NCBI RefSeq assembly: GCF_036237315.1
Contig: NZ_CP108356.1
Location: 6,143,501-6,207,500, forward strand
DNA length: 64,000 nt
From: Streptomyces sp. NBC_01351
GTDB taxonomy: Bacteria > Actinomycetota > Actinomycetes > Streptomycetales > Streptomycetaceae
Reading direction: 5' to 3'
Shown: one piece after another, positions 35,256 to 42,911 of the stretch
Numbering within the stretch: the first letter of the stretch is position 1
Layout of the letters: each line of letters begins with the position of its first letter
Program-made: the position numbers and the translations under genes
The notes under the pieces: model-generated
What the model was told of the DNA's origin: nothing
The model's input: only the letters and a program-made list of their open reading frames with translations
Database searches by the model: none

Positions 35256-35286
35256 AGGGCCTGCCCGGTGAACCCGGGCAGGCCCT
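35256..35286. terminator. Bidirectional hairpin terminator after dnaE
   Basis: Perfect 13-bp stem AGGGCCTGCCCGG/CCGGGCAGGCCCT (35256-35268 and 35274-35286) with a TGAAC loop, followed on the plus strand by TTCCG. It lies between the convergent dnaE and small-protein genes. Confidence 0.9.
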
Positions 35287-35305
35287 TCCGTCACTGTGTG
35301 CGGCG

Positions 35306-35470
35306 TCAGTTGTGGCCGAACTTCTTCTGCTTGCTCTTGTGGGCCAGGTCCATCGGACTCGGCGACGGATTGACCGACTCGCCGGAGGATTCCATCGAGC
35401 TCTTCGACGGGTCCTGCGAAGACGAGCGGGCCTGCTGCTTCGGCTGCTTCTGCTGCTTGTTCTTGGCCAT
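35306..35470 (-). CDS. Small hydrophilic Lys/Gln/Ser-rich protein, 54 residues
   Basis: Very short gene on the minus strand: MAKNKQQKQPKQQARSSS at the start and DLAHKSKQKKFGHN at the end, with a Ser/Pro/Glu middle. It has a good ribosome-binding site (CGGAGGTTCCCCC before ATG), a terminator at 35256, and its own promoter space (35471-35678) shared with the divergent NYN gene. Highly charged with no hydrophobic core, so probably disordered; nucleic-acid binding is possible but unproven. I do not recognise a function. The strong translation signals and the codon bias support it as a real gene. Confidence 0.8.
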   Translation of the reverse strand: MAKNKQQKQPKQQARSSSQDPSKSSMESSGESVNPSPSPMDLAHKSKQKKFGHN

Positions 35471-35678
35471 GGGGGAACCTCCGTGAGGGTCTAGGGGCCA
35501 GGACCGCCTTCACACTCACACAGCGCCAGAAAGCGCGCATTTTGGATCATTACTGCGCGTAGCCGGTAGAACCAAAAGTTCCGCCACGCCGATGATCGAG
35601 TTCCGGCCGTCAACACCCTTGCGGTCGGGCAGACTCGGGGGACCCGCCGAATGAACACTGAGGACCCCCAGGGAAGAG
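35471..35678. promoter_or_regulatory. Divergent promoter region, small protein / NYN gene
   Basis: 208 bases without a gene. It is relatively AT-rich at 35530-35590 (CGCGCATTTTGGATCATTACTG, then AACCAAAAGTTCCG), which in this genome usually marks promoters. No operator-like palindrome is clear. Confidence 0.4.
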
Positions 35679-36989
35679 GTGGAACGCGTGGACCGCTGCG
35701 TCGTCCTGGTGGACGCCGGCTATCTGCTGGGCGCCGCCGCGAGCCTTCTCGCAGGGGAGCCCTCACGCTCCCGCATCACCGTCGACCACGCCGCCCTCAT
35801 CCAGGGCCTGCGCGAACGCGCCGAGGCCGACACCGAGCAGCCCCTGCTGCGCATCTACTGGTTCGACGGGGCACCCGACCGGGTGCCGCAGCCCGAGCAC
35901 CGGCGGCTGCGCGTCATGCCCCGCGTCACCGTCCGGCTGGGCGCTCTGACCCGCAGCGACGGCCGCTGGGCGCAGAAGGGCGTCGACGCCGCCATGCACG
36001 CCGAGCTCACCGAGCTCGCCCGCAACCGGGCCTGCTCCGACGTGGTCCTGGTGACCGGCGACGGCGACCTGCTGCCCGGCCTGATGTCCGCCAAGGAACA
36101 CGGCGTCGCCGTCCACCTGTGGGCCGTACAGGCCGCCGACGGGGACTACAACCAGTCCGAGGACCTCGTCGCCGAGGCCGACGAACGCCGCGTCCTCGAC
36201 CGCGCCTGGATCACCCGGGCCGTCCGCGCCAAGGACCTCACCGGGCTCTGCTCCCCGCCGCCCGCGCCGCGCCCCGACATCGCCGCCATCCTCTCCGCCC
36301 CGCTCCCCGAGGCGGCCCTCGCCGAAGCCGCCCGCAACGGCGCGCCCGCCGGGAACGAGGAGGCCGAAGGGGTCCCCGTACCGGCGCCGGCCACCGGCGG
36401 GAGCAAGACGGTACCCACGCCCAAGGACCTGGCCGGAGCCCTGCGCGCCCCCGGGCAGCAGGCCGGTCCGCCCGCGCCGACCGGGCACCCCGGCGCCGGT
36501 CCGGCCGGCAGCGCCCTGCGCTGGTCCTCCGACAAGGGCTGGATCGACCGGGCCGGACCGCTCGGCGAGCCCGCCGAAACCGCGTCGCTGCCCACCCTCG
36601 CCCAGCTCACCAGCGCCGAACAGCGCTGGGCGGACCGCGAGGAGGACATCACCACCGTCGGCGGCGACCCGTTCGAGGTCGGACAGGTGTTCGCCCGGCG
36701 CTGGATGGAACGCCTCCCGGAAACCGTGCACCTCCAGAAGCTCGCCACCATGTACCCGCGCATCCCGCACCGGATCGACGGGGAGCTGCTGCGCTACGCC
36801 GCCCGCTTCGGGCTGCTCGCGCACAAGGACGACCAGATCGACGAGCACGACCGGTACGCCATCCGGGCCGGCTTCTGGCGGGAGATCGACGTCCGCGCGG
36901 CAGCCGAACACGTGGCCGCCGTCCCCTCGGCGGGCCCGGCGGGCGCCTCCCCGGGACCGGCGGGCCCGGCGACCCCGGCCGCCGAGTAG
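35679..36989 (+). CDS. NYN-domain protein (putative RNase-fold)
   Basis: 436 residues. The N-terminal NYN/PIN-like nuclease domain (about 1-165) has the acidic metal-site residues in VVLVDAGYLLGAA, KGVDAAMHAELTELAR (near residue 100) and VVLVTGDGDLLPGLMSAKEHG (near residue 125). A disordered Ala/Pro linker follows (about 190-290). The conserved C-terminal region (about 305-425, RWADREEDITTVGGDPFEVG, HLQKLATMYPRIPHRIDGEL, HDRYAIRAGFWREI) looks like a winged-helix or LOTUS-type RNA-binding domain. RNA cleavage or binding is inferred. GTG at 35679; a second in-frame GTG at 35688 has better spacing to GAAGAGGTGG. Confidence 0.85.
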   Translation: MERVDRCVVLVDAGYLLGAAASLLAGEPSRSRITVDHAALIQGLRERAEADTEQPLLRIYWFDGAPDRVPQPEHRRLRVMPRVTVRLGALTRSDGRWAQKGVDAAMHAELTELARNRACSDVVLVTGDGDLLPGLMSAKEHGVAVHLWAVQAADGDYNQSEDLVAEADERRVLDRAWITRAVRAKDLTGLCSPPPAPRPDIAAILSAPLPEAALAEAARNGAPAGNEEAEGVPVPAPATGGSKTVPTPKDLAGALRAPGQQAGPPAPTGHPGAGPAGSALRWSSDKGWIDRAGPLGEPAETASLPTLAQLTSAEQRWADREEDITTVGGDPFEVGQVFARRWMERLPETVHLQKLATMYPRIPHRIDGELLRYAARFGLLAHKDDQIDEHDRYAIRAGFWREIDVRAAAEHVAAVPSAGPAGASPGPAGPATPAAE

Positions 36990-36990
36990 A

Positions 36991-37022
36991 GCTGGGGGTA
37001 CCTCCCGGCGGTAGCCGGGGGA
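36991..37022. repeat. Short hairpin related to the intergenic repeats
   Basis: GCTGGGGGTACCTCCCGG-CGGTAGCC-GGGGGAG lies in the 56-base gap between the NYN gene and the ABC transporter gene. It shares the CTGGGGG / CGGTAGC / GGGGGAG words with copies 3 and 4 but is shorter. It could be a weak terminator. Confidence 0.55.
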
Positions 37023-37045
37023 GAAGCCGCGTAGGCTGCTCCCTC

Positions 37046-38083
37046 GTGAGTAAGGGCACGGCACAAGAGCAGAGCAGTACGGCGACAGCCGCGGGCGGGC
37101 ATCCCGGCGTCGTGTGCGCGGTGCGTGACCTGGTCAAGACGTATGCCGCGGTACGCGGCCGGCGCGGCTCTCCGGCCCTGCCCGAGACCCGTGCCAACGA
37201 CGGCATCTCCCTGGACGTGCGGCGCGGCGAGATCTTCGGCCTGCTCGGCCCCAACGGCGCCGGCAAGTCCACCCTGGTCCGCCAGCTCACCGGCCTGATG
37301 CGCCCCGACGCGGGCACCGTCACCCTGCTGGGCCACGACCTCGTACGCCACCCCGAGCGGGCGGCCCGGCTGCTCGCCTACCTGGGGCAGGAGTCCACCG
37401 CCCTCGACGAGCTCACGGTGTCCCTCGCCGCCGAGACCACCGGGCGGCTGCGCGGACTGCCCGTACGGGCGGCGCGGGCCGCGCGGGACGAGGTACTGGA
37501 GGAGCTCGGGCTGACCGAGATCGCCGGCCGGCCCCTGAAGAAACTTTCCGGCGGGCAACGGCGCCTCGCCTGCTTCGCCACCGCACTGGTGGGCGAGCGG
37601 CCGGTCCTCGTGCTCGACGAACCCACCACCGGCATGGACCCCGTGGCCCGGCGGGCCGTCTGGACGGCAGTCGACCGGCGGCGCGCGCAGCACGGCGCGA
37701 CGGTCCTGCTGGTCACCCACAACGTCATCGAAGCCGAGACCGTCCTCGACCGGGTCGCCGTCATCGACCAGGGCAAGGTCATCGCCTGCGACTCCCCGGC
37801 CGGCCTGAAGGCCTCCGTCTCGGGCGAGGTCCGGCTGGAACTGGTGTGGCGGTCCGCCCCGCCGCTGGACGTGCCCGAGGTTGCCGCGCTCGCCCCGCGG
37901 GCCGCCGAATCCGGGCGCCGGTGGGTGCTGCGGATGGCGCCGGACGAGGCGCGGGCCGTGGTGGCCGCGGTGACCGGAGGGCCGGCCTTCGCGGCGCTGG
38001 ACGACTTCACGCTGGCCACGCCGAGTCTGGAGGACGTGTACCTCGCGCTCGGCGGGAAGACGAAAGGGCTGGTGAAGCTGTGA
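37046..38083 (+). CDS. ABC transporter ATP-binding protein
   Basis: Nucleotide-binding subunit of an ABC-2-type exporter. 345 residues, GTG start. Walker A GLLGPNGAGKSTLVRQ (68-76 core), Q-loop LAYLGQESTALDELTV (near residue 110), signature KKLSGGQRRLACF (near residue 168), Walker B PVLVLDEPTTGMDP (near residue 188) and H-loop LLVTHNVIEAE (near residue 224). A C-terminal extension of about 100 residues (after DSPAGLKASVSGEVRLEL) resembles drug-exporter regulatory domains. The stop overlaps the permease GTG (GTGA), so the two form one transporter. The substrate is unknown. Confidence 0.94.
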   Translation: MSKGTAQEQSSTATAAGGHPGVVCAVRDLVKTYAAVRGRRGSPALPETRANDGISLDVRRGEIFGLLGPNGAGKSTLVRQLTGLMRPDAGTVTLLGHDLVRHPERAARLLAYLGQESTALDELTVSLAAETTGRLRGLPVRAARAARDEVLEELGLTEIAGRPLKKLSGGQRRLACFATALVGERPVLVLDEPTTGMDPVARRAVWTAVDRRRAQHGATVLLVTHNVIEAETVLDRVAVIDQGKVIACDSPAGLKASVSGEVRLELVWRSAPPLDVPEVAALAPRAAESGRRWVLRMAPDEARAVVAAVTGGPAFAALDDFTLATPSLEDVYLALGGKTKGLVKL

Positions 38084-38997
38084 GCGACAGTCCGGCAGGC
38101 GCTCTCGCGCCGATCGAGTCCACGCCGCAGTCCGCCGTCGGGCAGGCTGCCGTCGGGCAGGCCGCCGGTGGGCAGGACGCCCTCGGGCAGTCCGTCCTCG
38201 GGCAGGACGCAGCCCCGGCGAACACCGGCCGGGAGGGTGCCGCCGAGCCGCTGGCACCCCGGGCCGGGTTCCTGCCCGCGCTCGCCGCCGTGTACCGGGC
38301 GCAGCTCTCCCGGGCCCGGGTGGCACGGATCCCGCTGCTCTTCGTGGCCACCTTCCAGTCCGTCGGCATCATGATCCTGATGCGGGGGGTCGTGGACGGC
38401 GGCTCGGAGGCCCGGGCCGTCGTGGCCGGCTCCTCGGTGCTCGTCGTCGCCTTCGTCGCGCTGAACCTGCTCGCGCAGTACTTCGGGCAGCTGCGGGCGG
38501 GCGGCGGGCTCGACCACTACGCCACCCTGCCCGTGCCGCCGGCGTCGGTGGTGCTGGGAGCGGCCGCCGCGTACGCCTCCTTCACGCTGCCGGGGACGCT
38601 GGTGACGGCCGTCTTCGGATGCGTGCTGTTCGGGCTGCCGATGGGCGGGCTGTGGATCCTGGCCGCGGTGGTGCCGCTGGCCGGGGCGGCGCTCGCCGGG
38701 CTCGGCGCGGCGCTGGGGCTGCTCGCGCCGCGGCAGGAGCTGGCCACGCTGGCCGGGCAGCTCGGCATGTCGGCGGCGCTGCTGCTGGGAGTGCTGCCGC
38801 CCGAGCGGATGCCGGACGTGATCGTGTGGGCGCGGGACCTGCTGCCGTCCACGTACGGCGTGGAGGCGTTCGCCCGCACCTTCACCCCCGAGCCGGACTG
38901 GGCCGCCGTCGCCCTCGACCTCGGGGTGTGCGCGGCGGTGGGCGTGCTGTCGCTGGCCGTCGCCACCTGGGCGTACCGGCGGGCGGCGGTCCGCTGA
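38080..38997 (+). CDS. ABC-2-type permease with GQ-repeat N-terminus
   Basis: 305 residues. Residues about 65-300 form six hydrophobic segments of an ABC-2 permease (for example [39 protein letters not shown] and LGVCAAVGVLSLAVATWAY). The cytoplasmic N-terminus has five tandem five-residue units of the form xVGQA/xLGQD (residues 19-43), encoded by five near-identical 15-bp repeats (38134-38208). GTG start overlaps the ATPase stop. It is the membrane partner of the ATPase upstream. Confidence 0.92.
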   Translation: MSDSPAGALAPIESTPQSAVGQAAVGQAAGGQDALGQSVLGQDAAPANTGREGAAEPLAPRAGFLPALAAVYRAQLSRARVARIPLLFVATFQSVGIMILMRGVVDGGSEARAVVAGSSVLVVAFVALNLLAQYFGQLRAGGGLDHYATLPVPPASVVLGAAAAYASFTLPGTLVTAVFGCVLFGLPMGGLWILAAVVPLAGAALAGLGAALGLLAPRQELATLAGQLGMSAALLLGVLPPERMPDVIVWARDLLPSTYGVEAFARTFTPEPDWAAVALDLGVCAAVGVLSLAVATWAYRRAAVR

Positions 38998-39040
38998 CGC
39001 CGGTGCCGCCGCGGTGGGGCGCACCTGGCACGATGTGGGG

Positions 39041-39691
39041 GTGACCGAAGCCGTGACCCCTCCGTCTCCATTCGACCCGCCGTCGCTCCCGCCCGAGAAG
39101 CCGGGTGCGGGCGCCGGGGGCATCACCCCGGCCGACATCCGCGACGGGGCCGCCGTCGCACTGGCGGTCGGGCTGGCCGGTGTGCTCCTCGCCGTGCTGT
39201 GGGCTTGGCTGGCACCGCGGGTGCAGTACGTCTCCAACGGGGAGGCCGTGTTCCTGCGCAACAGCGAGAGCGAAGCGCGGATCGGGTCCGACGGGACGTT
39301 CTTCCTCCTGGCGGTGGGGCTGGGCGTGCTGAGCGCCGTCGGCACGTTCCTGTGGCGGCGGGCCGGCGGAGTGCCGCTGGTCATCGGGCTCGCGGTGGGG
39401 TCCGTATTCGCCGGGCTGGTGGGGTGGCGGCTGGGGCTCACGCTCGATCCGTCGGCGAACCTGGTCGAGGGGGCCGTGCGGGCGGGGAAGGGGGTTCCCT
39501 TCGACGCGCCGCTGGAGCTGTTGGCGCACGGGATGCTGCTGGTGTGGCCGATGGCGGCGGTGCTGGTGCACTTGGCCCTCACGGCGCTGTGGTCCCCGCG
39601 GGACCCGGACCCGGTCCCTGCCTGGGCGGTCTACCCGCCGCCGCACGTCCACGCGGACCCGTCCGCCGCGCCGGAGCCGCCGCGTCCCTGA
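39041..39691 (+). CDS. Membrane protein, DUF2567-like
   Basis: 216 residues from GTG 39041 (GTGGGGG upstream). A Pro-rich N-terminal tail of about 30 residues is followed by four hydrophobic segments: AALAVGLAGVLLAVLWAWLA region, FLLAVGLGVLSAVGTFLW, VPLVIGLAVGSVFAGLVGW and the MLLVWPMAAVLVHLALTALW region. Between the first two is QYVSNGEAVFLRNSESEARIGSDG, which resembles DUF2567 proteins of actinobacteria. The Pro-rich C-terminal tail is probably cytoplasmic. It follows the ABC exporter by 43 bases on the same strand and may be part of its operon. Function unknown. Confidence 0.75.
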   Translation: MTEAVTPPSPFDPPSLPPEKPGAGAGGITPADIRDGAAVALAVGLAGVLLAVLWAWLAPRVQYVSNGEAVFLRNSESEARIGSDGTFFLLAVGLGVLSAVGTFLWRRAGGVPLVIGLAVGSVFAGLVGWRLGLTLDPSANLVEGAVRAGKGVPFDAPLELLAHGMLLVWPMAAVLVHLALTALWSPRDPDPVPAWAVYPPPHVHADPSAAPEPPRP

Positions 39692-39729
39692 CCGGCCGCC
39701 GCCACTGCCGGGGCTCAGCCCCGCACTCC

Positions 39730-39854
39730 GCGCCTCAATCGCCGGAGGGGCTGATTTTGGCCGGCGTCGGCCTGCAACTGCGCGTAGCGCAACCGCATGC
39801 ATGCCATCGCGCTTTGCACCGGGGCAATTCCAGCCTCGCCGGCGTTTGAGGCGC
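39730..39854. repeat. Intergenic palindromic repeat, copy 5 (long-loop form)
   Basis: Left arm GCGCCTCAATCGCCGGAGGGGC (from 39730) and right arm CAGCCTCGCCGGCGTTTGAGGC (from 39831) are inverted repeats at 21 of 24 positions across a 77-base spacer. The same CCGGCGTTTGAGG word occurs at 13709-13825 and 59958. It lies between the convergent DUF2567-like and ybaK genes. The rest of the 39692-39919 gap shows nothing else. Confidence 0.75.
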
Positions 39855-39919
39855 GGGTCTGGGCGGAGCCCAGGGTGCCGCGCAGCGGCATCTTCGGCCA
39901 AGCGGCGCCGCACACGGCC

Positions 39920-40420
39920 TTATCGGCGGGCCACCGGGGCCAGGACGGCCTCCGTGAGGGTGGTCAGGGTGGCGGGGGAGAGTTCGACCTCCAGGCCGCG
40001 GCGGCCCGCCGAGACGCAGATCGTGGCGTGGGCGGAGGCCGAGGCGTCGAGCACCGTGCGCAGGCGGCGGCGCTGACCCAGCGGGGAGATGCCGCCGAGG
40101 ACGTACCCCGTGGTCCGCTCCGCCAGCGCGGGATCGGCCATCGCCGCCCGCTTGCCGCCGACCGCCGCGGCCAGGGCCTTCAGGTCCAGCGAGCCCGAGA
40201 CCGGGACCACCGCCACCGTCAGGGTGCCGTCCACGTCCGCGAGCAGCGTCTTGAACACCTGGTCCGGCGAGACGCCGAGCGCCTGCGCCGCCTCCTCGCC
40301 GTACGAGGGGTGCGCCGGGTCGTGGTCGTAGGAGTGCGTGGTGAAGTCCGCCCCGGCCGCGGTGAGGGCGACGATCGCGGGGGTGCCGGACGTCGGCTTG
40401 GACTTCGGCTTCTTCGCCAT
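39920..40420 (-). CDS. ybaK: Cys-tRNA(Pro)/Cys-tRNA(Cys) deacylase YbaK/EbsC
   Basis: Trans-editing hydrolase that removes Cys from mischarged tRNA-Pro. 166 residues with the YbaK/ProX fold. The conserved catalytic Lys is in LGVSPDQVFKTLLADVDG (near residue 55); VVPVSGSLDLKALAAAVGGKRA and YVLGGISPLGQRRRLRTVLD (near residue 110) are family signatures. The start codon shares one base with the upstream LON-domain gene stop (TGATG on the minus strand), so the two are co-translated. Confidence 0.94.
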   Translation of the reverse strand: MAKKPKSKPTSGTPAIVALTAAGADFTTHSYDHDPAHPSYGEEAAQALGVSPDQVFKTLLADVDGTLTVAVVPVSGSLDLKALAAAVGGKRAAMADPALAERTTGYVLGGISPLGQRRRLRTVLDASASAHATICVSAGRRGLEVELSPATLTTLTEAVLAPVARR

Positions 40421-41157
40421 CAGTTCGGGCTCGTCGGCGCGCGGGTCAGGTCCACTGCCGGGAGGGAGGGAAGGTGGCGGATCACCGCCGTTTCCGCGCG
40501 GAGGAGCTTGAGTTCCTCCGCCAGGCGGGTGGCCGTGTCCGGGGCCTGGAGGAGGCGCTGCTTGGCCGGGATGTCCAGCACCGCCGCCGCTGCCACCAGG
40601 TAGGAGACCACCGACGGCTCGTCGGGGAGTTCCGCACCCGTCAGGGACCGCTCGCGCGCTCCGGCCAGCCGCTTCTGGTAGTTGCGGAAGGCCCGCAGCA
40701 CTCCCTCGGCCAGCGCGCCCGCGCCCTCGCCGGCGTCCTCGGGGAGCTCCTCCAGGTCCGCCACCAGGAACGGGCCCGTCGCGTCGACCGACAGGAGGCG
40801 TACGCGGGTGGTGCCCGTCGCCAGGACCTCGAAGCTGCCGTCCTCCCGTTCCCGGATCGTCGCCGCGTCCGCGACGCAGCCCACCCGGTGGAAGGCCTGG
40901 ATCGGGTCCGCGCCGAAGCCCGCGGCCGGGCCCCGCTCGGGCACGGCCGTCTGGTCCGGCAGCCCGGGCGCGGTCGGGGCCACCTCCCGGCCGTCGCGGA
41001 TCGCGACGACGGCGAAGCGGCGCGGGTCGTCGGCGCCCCCCTTCAGCAGTTCGCGCATCATGGCGCGATAACGCTCCTCGAAGACGTTCAGCGGGAGGAC
41101 GAGTCCCGGGAACAGCACCGAGTTCAGCGGGAAGAGTGGCAGGCGAACGGTGGTCAC
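40420..41157 (-). CDS. LON substrate-binding domain protein
   Basis: 245 residues containing only the LON N-terminal (PUA-like) domain. It begins RLPLFPLNSVLFPGLVLPLNVFEERYRAMM; GCVADAATIREREDGSFEVLATGTTRVRL is in the middle. There is no ATPase or Lon protease domain, so it is not a Lon protease. Stand-alone LON-domain proteins are common in actinobacteria and their role is unsettled. GTG start. Co-translated with ybaK downstream. Confidence 0.9.
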   Translation of the reverse strand: MTTVRLPLFPLNSVLFPGLVLPLNVFEERYRAMMRELLKGGADDPRRFAVVAIRDGREVAPTAPGLPDQTAVPERGPAAGFGADPIQAFHRVGCVADAATIREREDGSFEVLATGTTRVRLLSVDATGPFLVADLEELPEDAGEGAGALAEGVLRAFRNYQKRLAGARERSLTGAELPDEPSVVSYLVAAAAVLDIPAKQRLLQAPDTATRLAEELKLLRAETAVIRHLPSLPAVDLTRAPTSPN

Positions 41158-41191
41158 GAGGCACAGGGTAATGGCCGCGAGCCCGGCCCCG

Positions 41192-42787
41192 TCACCCCCG
41201 CCGCAGCAGCCGGGACGCCCCCGCCGCCACCGTCGTGGCCAGGATCCACCCCAGCAGGACCAACGCCGCCGATCCCCACTGCCAGCCGCCCTCCAGCTTC
41301 CACCGGCCCTCCTGCCCCAGATCGATCACCGGGAGGAGGAGGTCCAGGGCGTACAGGGGAGCGCTCCACAGGGGGTGCTCGTCCTCCTTGAGCGGCGGCG
41401 GATCGTGCTGCGAGAAGACGAGCGCCCCCGCCGCCCACAGCACCGCCATCCACAGCGCGGCCCGGCCCGGCCGGTACCCGTAGACCACCGTCCAGTCCTG
41501 GAGGTAGCCCCACGCCTTCTGCCCCGGCGGCAGCGTGGTCCGGCGCCGCCGCTGCTTGGCCAGCAGCACCTCGCGGGCGTCCGCGTCCTCGCCGCTGGCC
41601 CGCAGTACGGCGGCCAGCCGCTCGTACGGCTCCGGCGAGTACTCGGGCGTCGCCGCCTCCACCCACTCCAGTCGGCGGGCGAGGGGGAAGTGGCCCCGGG
41701 GTGCGAGGTTCTCGTAGACGAAGCCCTCGATCGACACGCCGCCCGGCCCCGGCCAGCTCGTGGAGGTGTCCACCAGCTTGATCACCTTCGCCCCCGACAC
41801 CACCACCCGGCCGCGCTCGGGCCGCTCGCCCACGAAGCGGAACTCGGGCGTCTGGATCCGGCGCAGCGACAGCTCCTGCCCGTCCTTGAGCAGGAACCGG
41901 GCCCCGTAGAAGTCGATGGCGTCGCCGAAGCGCCCGTCGTCCAGGCGCAGGCTGCCCAGGCATTCGAAGCGCTGCGCCCGCTGCCCGCGCGTCGGCGTCA
42001 GCCCGAGGCCGTACGGGGGAGTGGAGGAGTTCCCGCCGGGGACGTAGTCCAGCGCGATCGAGGTCAGGTACAGGGTGCGCTCGACGGTCAGCTGCGGCGC
42101 GTTCAGCGCGTACCGGCCGTTCGGGTTGCGCAGGCGGGCGCCGCGCATGTTCATCGACACGCCGACCTTCGCGCCGCGCAGGCTCATCTCCCCGTACGTC
42201 TCCAGCAGCTCGGCCTGGAAGTCCTGCGCGACCGCCATCCCGTCGGCGGCGATCGCCCGCCCCTTGGAGTCCCGCTGCACCACGGCCTGGCTGATCAGCA
42301 GGTCCGTGCCGATCTGGGCGTCGGTCAGCCGTATCCCGCGCTGCACCCGGCAGCGCGGCAGGTGCAGATCGCCCTCGGTGTGCAGGCGTGCCGCCTCCAG
42401 CCGCGGTATCGCGCAGTTCACCAGGCGCAGCGTGCCGAAGCGGGCCTCCGACAGCTGGACCTCGCTGTCGAAGCGGCAGGACTGGAGCTCCACGTACGGG
42501 CCCACCGTGCCGCCGGACAGGTCCAGCCGCCCCGCGATCCGCACCCCGCGCAGCTTCAGCGAGGCCACCCGGCCCGGCACCGGCGGCGGCCCGTGGAGCA
42601 GCAGCAGGGCCACCACCCGGGCGCGGACGCTGCGCTCGGGGCCCCACACGTGGTCGGCGTGCGGATCGTCACGGTCGGCGGTGCGCACGCTCAGATCGCA
42701 GACGCTGCCCGTGCGGAACGCCTCCCACATGCGGCGCTCGGCGGCGGTCAGATCCGCCGGTTCCTCGCCCGCGCCTGCCTCGGTCAC
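41192..42787 (-). CDS. Beta-helix-like membrane protein of unknown function
   Basis: 531 residues. The N-terminal 330 or so contain repeated short beta-strand patterns (VASLKLRGVRIAGRLDLSGG, FGTLRLVNCAIPRLEAARLH, MSLRGAKVGVSMNMRGARLR, GSLRLDDGRFGDAIDFYGAR) like those of pentapeptide or right-handed beta-helix proteins. Then follow a conserved YERLAAVLRASGEDADAREV segment (near residue 405) and three or four hydrophobic C-terminal segments (ALWMAVLWAAGALVFS and SAALVLLGWILATTVAAGAS). GTG start with GCGGAGGGGGG upstream. Divergent from hisD. No enzymatic motif is seen; a scaffold role is only a guess. Confidence 0.8.
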   Translation of the reverse strand: MTEAGAGEEPADLTAAERRMWEAFRTGSVCDLSVRTADRDDPHADHVWGPERSVRARVVALLLLHGPPPVPGRVASLKLRGVRIAGRLDLSGGTVGPYVELQSCRFDSEVQLSEARFGTLRLVNCAIPRLEAARLHTEGDLHLPRCRVQRGIRLTDAQIGTDLLISQAVVQRDSKGRAIAADGMAVAQDFQAELLETYGEMSLRGAKVGVSMNMRGARLRNPNGRYALNAPQLTVERTLYLTSIALDYVPGGNSSTPPYGLGLTPTRGQRAQRFECLGSLRLDDGRFGDAIDFYGARFLLKDGQELSLRRIQTPEFRFVGERPERGRVVVSGAKVIKLVDTSTSWPGPGGVSIEGFVYENLAPRGHFPLARRLEWVEAATPEYSPEPYERLAAVLRASGEDADAREVLLAKQRRRRTTLPPGQKAWGYLQDWTVVYGYRPGRAALWMAVLWAAGALVFSQHDPPPLKEDEHPLWSAPLYALDLLLPVIDLGQEGRWKLEGGWQWGSAALVLLGWILATTVAAGASRLLRRG

Positions 42788-42911
42788 GGCGGCCCCCCTC
42801 CGCTTGCCCTGCGTGGAGATCAAAGTTATCGGGGGCCTGTGACACCCGGGGCGTGTATCAGCCAGTGATACGGGCGAACGGTGCCGCTGGGCGGTCTGAG
42901 AGAATTGGGAG
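42788..42911. promoter_or_regulatory. hisD divergent promoter region with palindrome 42855-42871
   Basis: 124 bases between the divergent membrane-protein gene and the his operon. A perfect 6-bp inverted repeat GTATCA-GCCAG-TGATAC (42855-42871) lies 41 bases upstream of the hisD GTG. TGATAC could be a -10 or the whole could be an operator. No His-rich leader peptide or T-box motif is visible. Confidence 0.5.
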
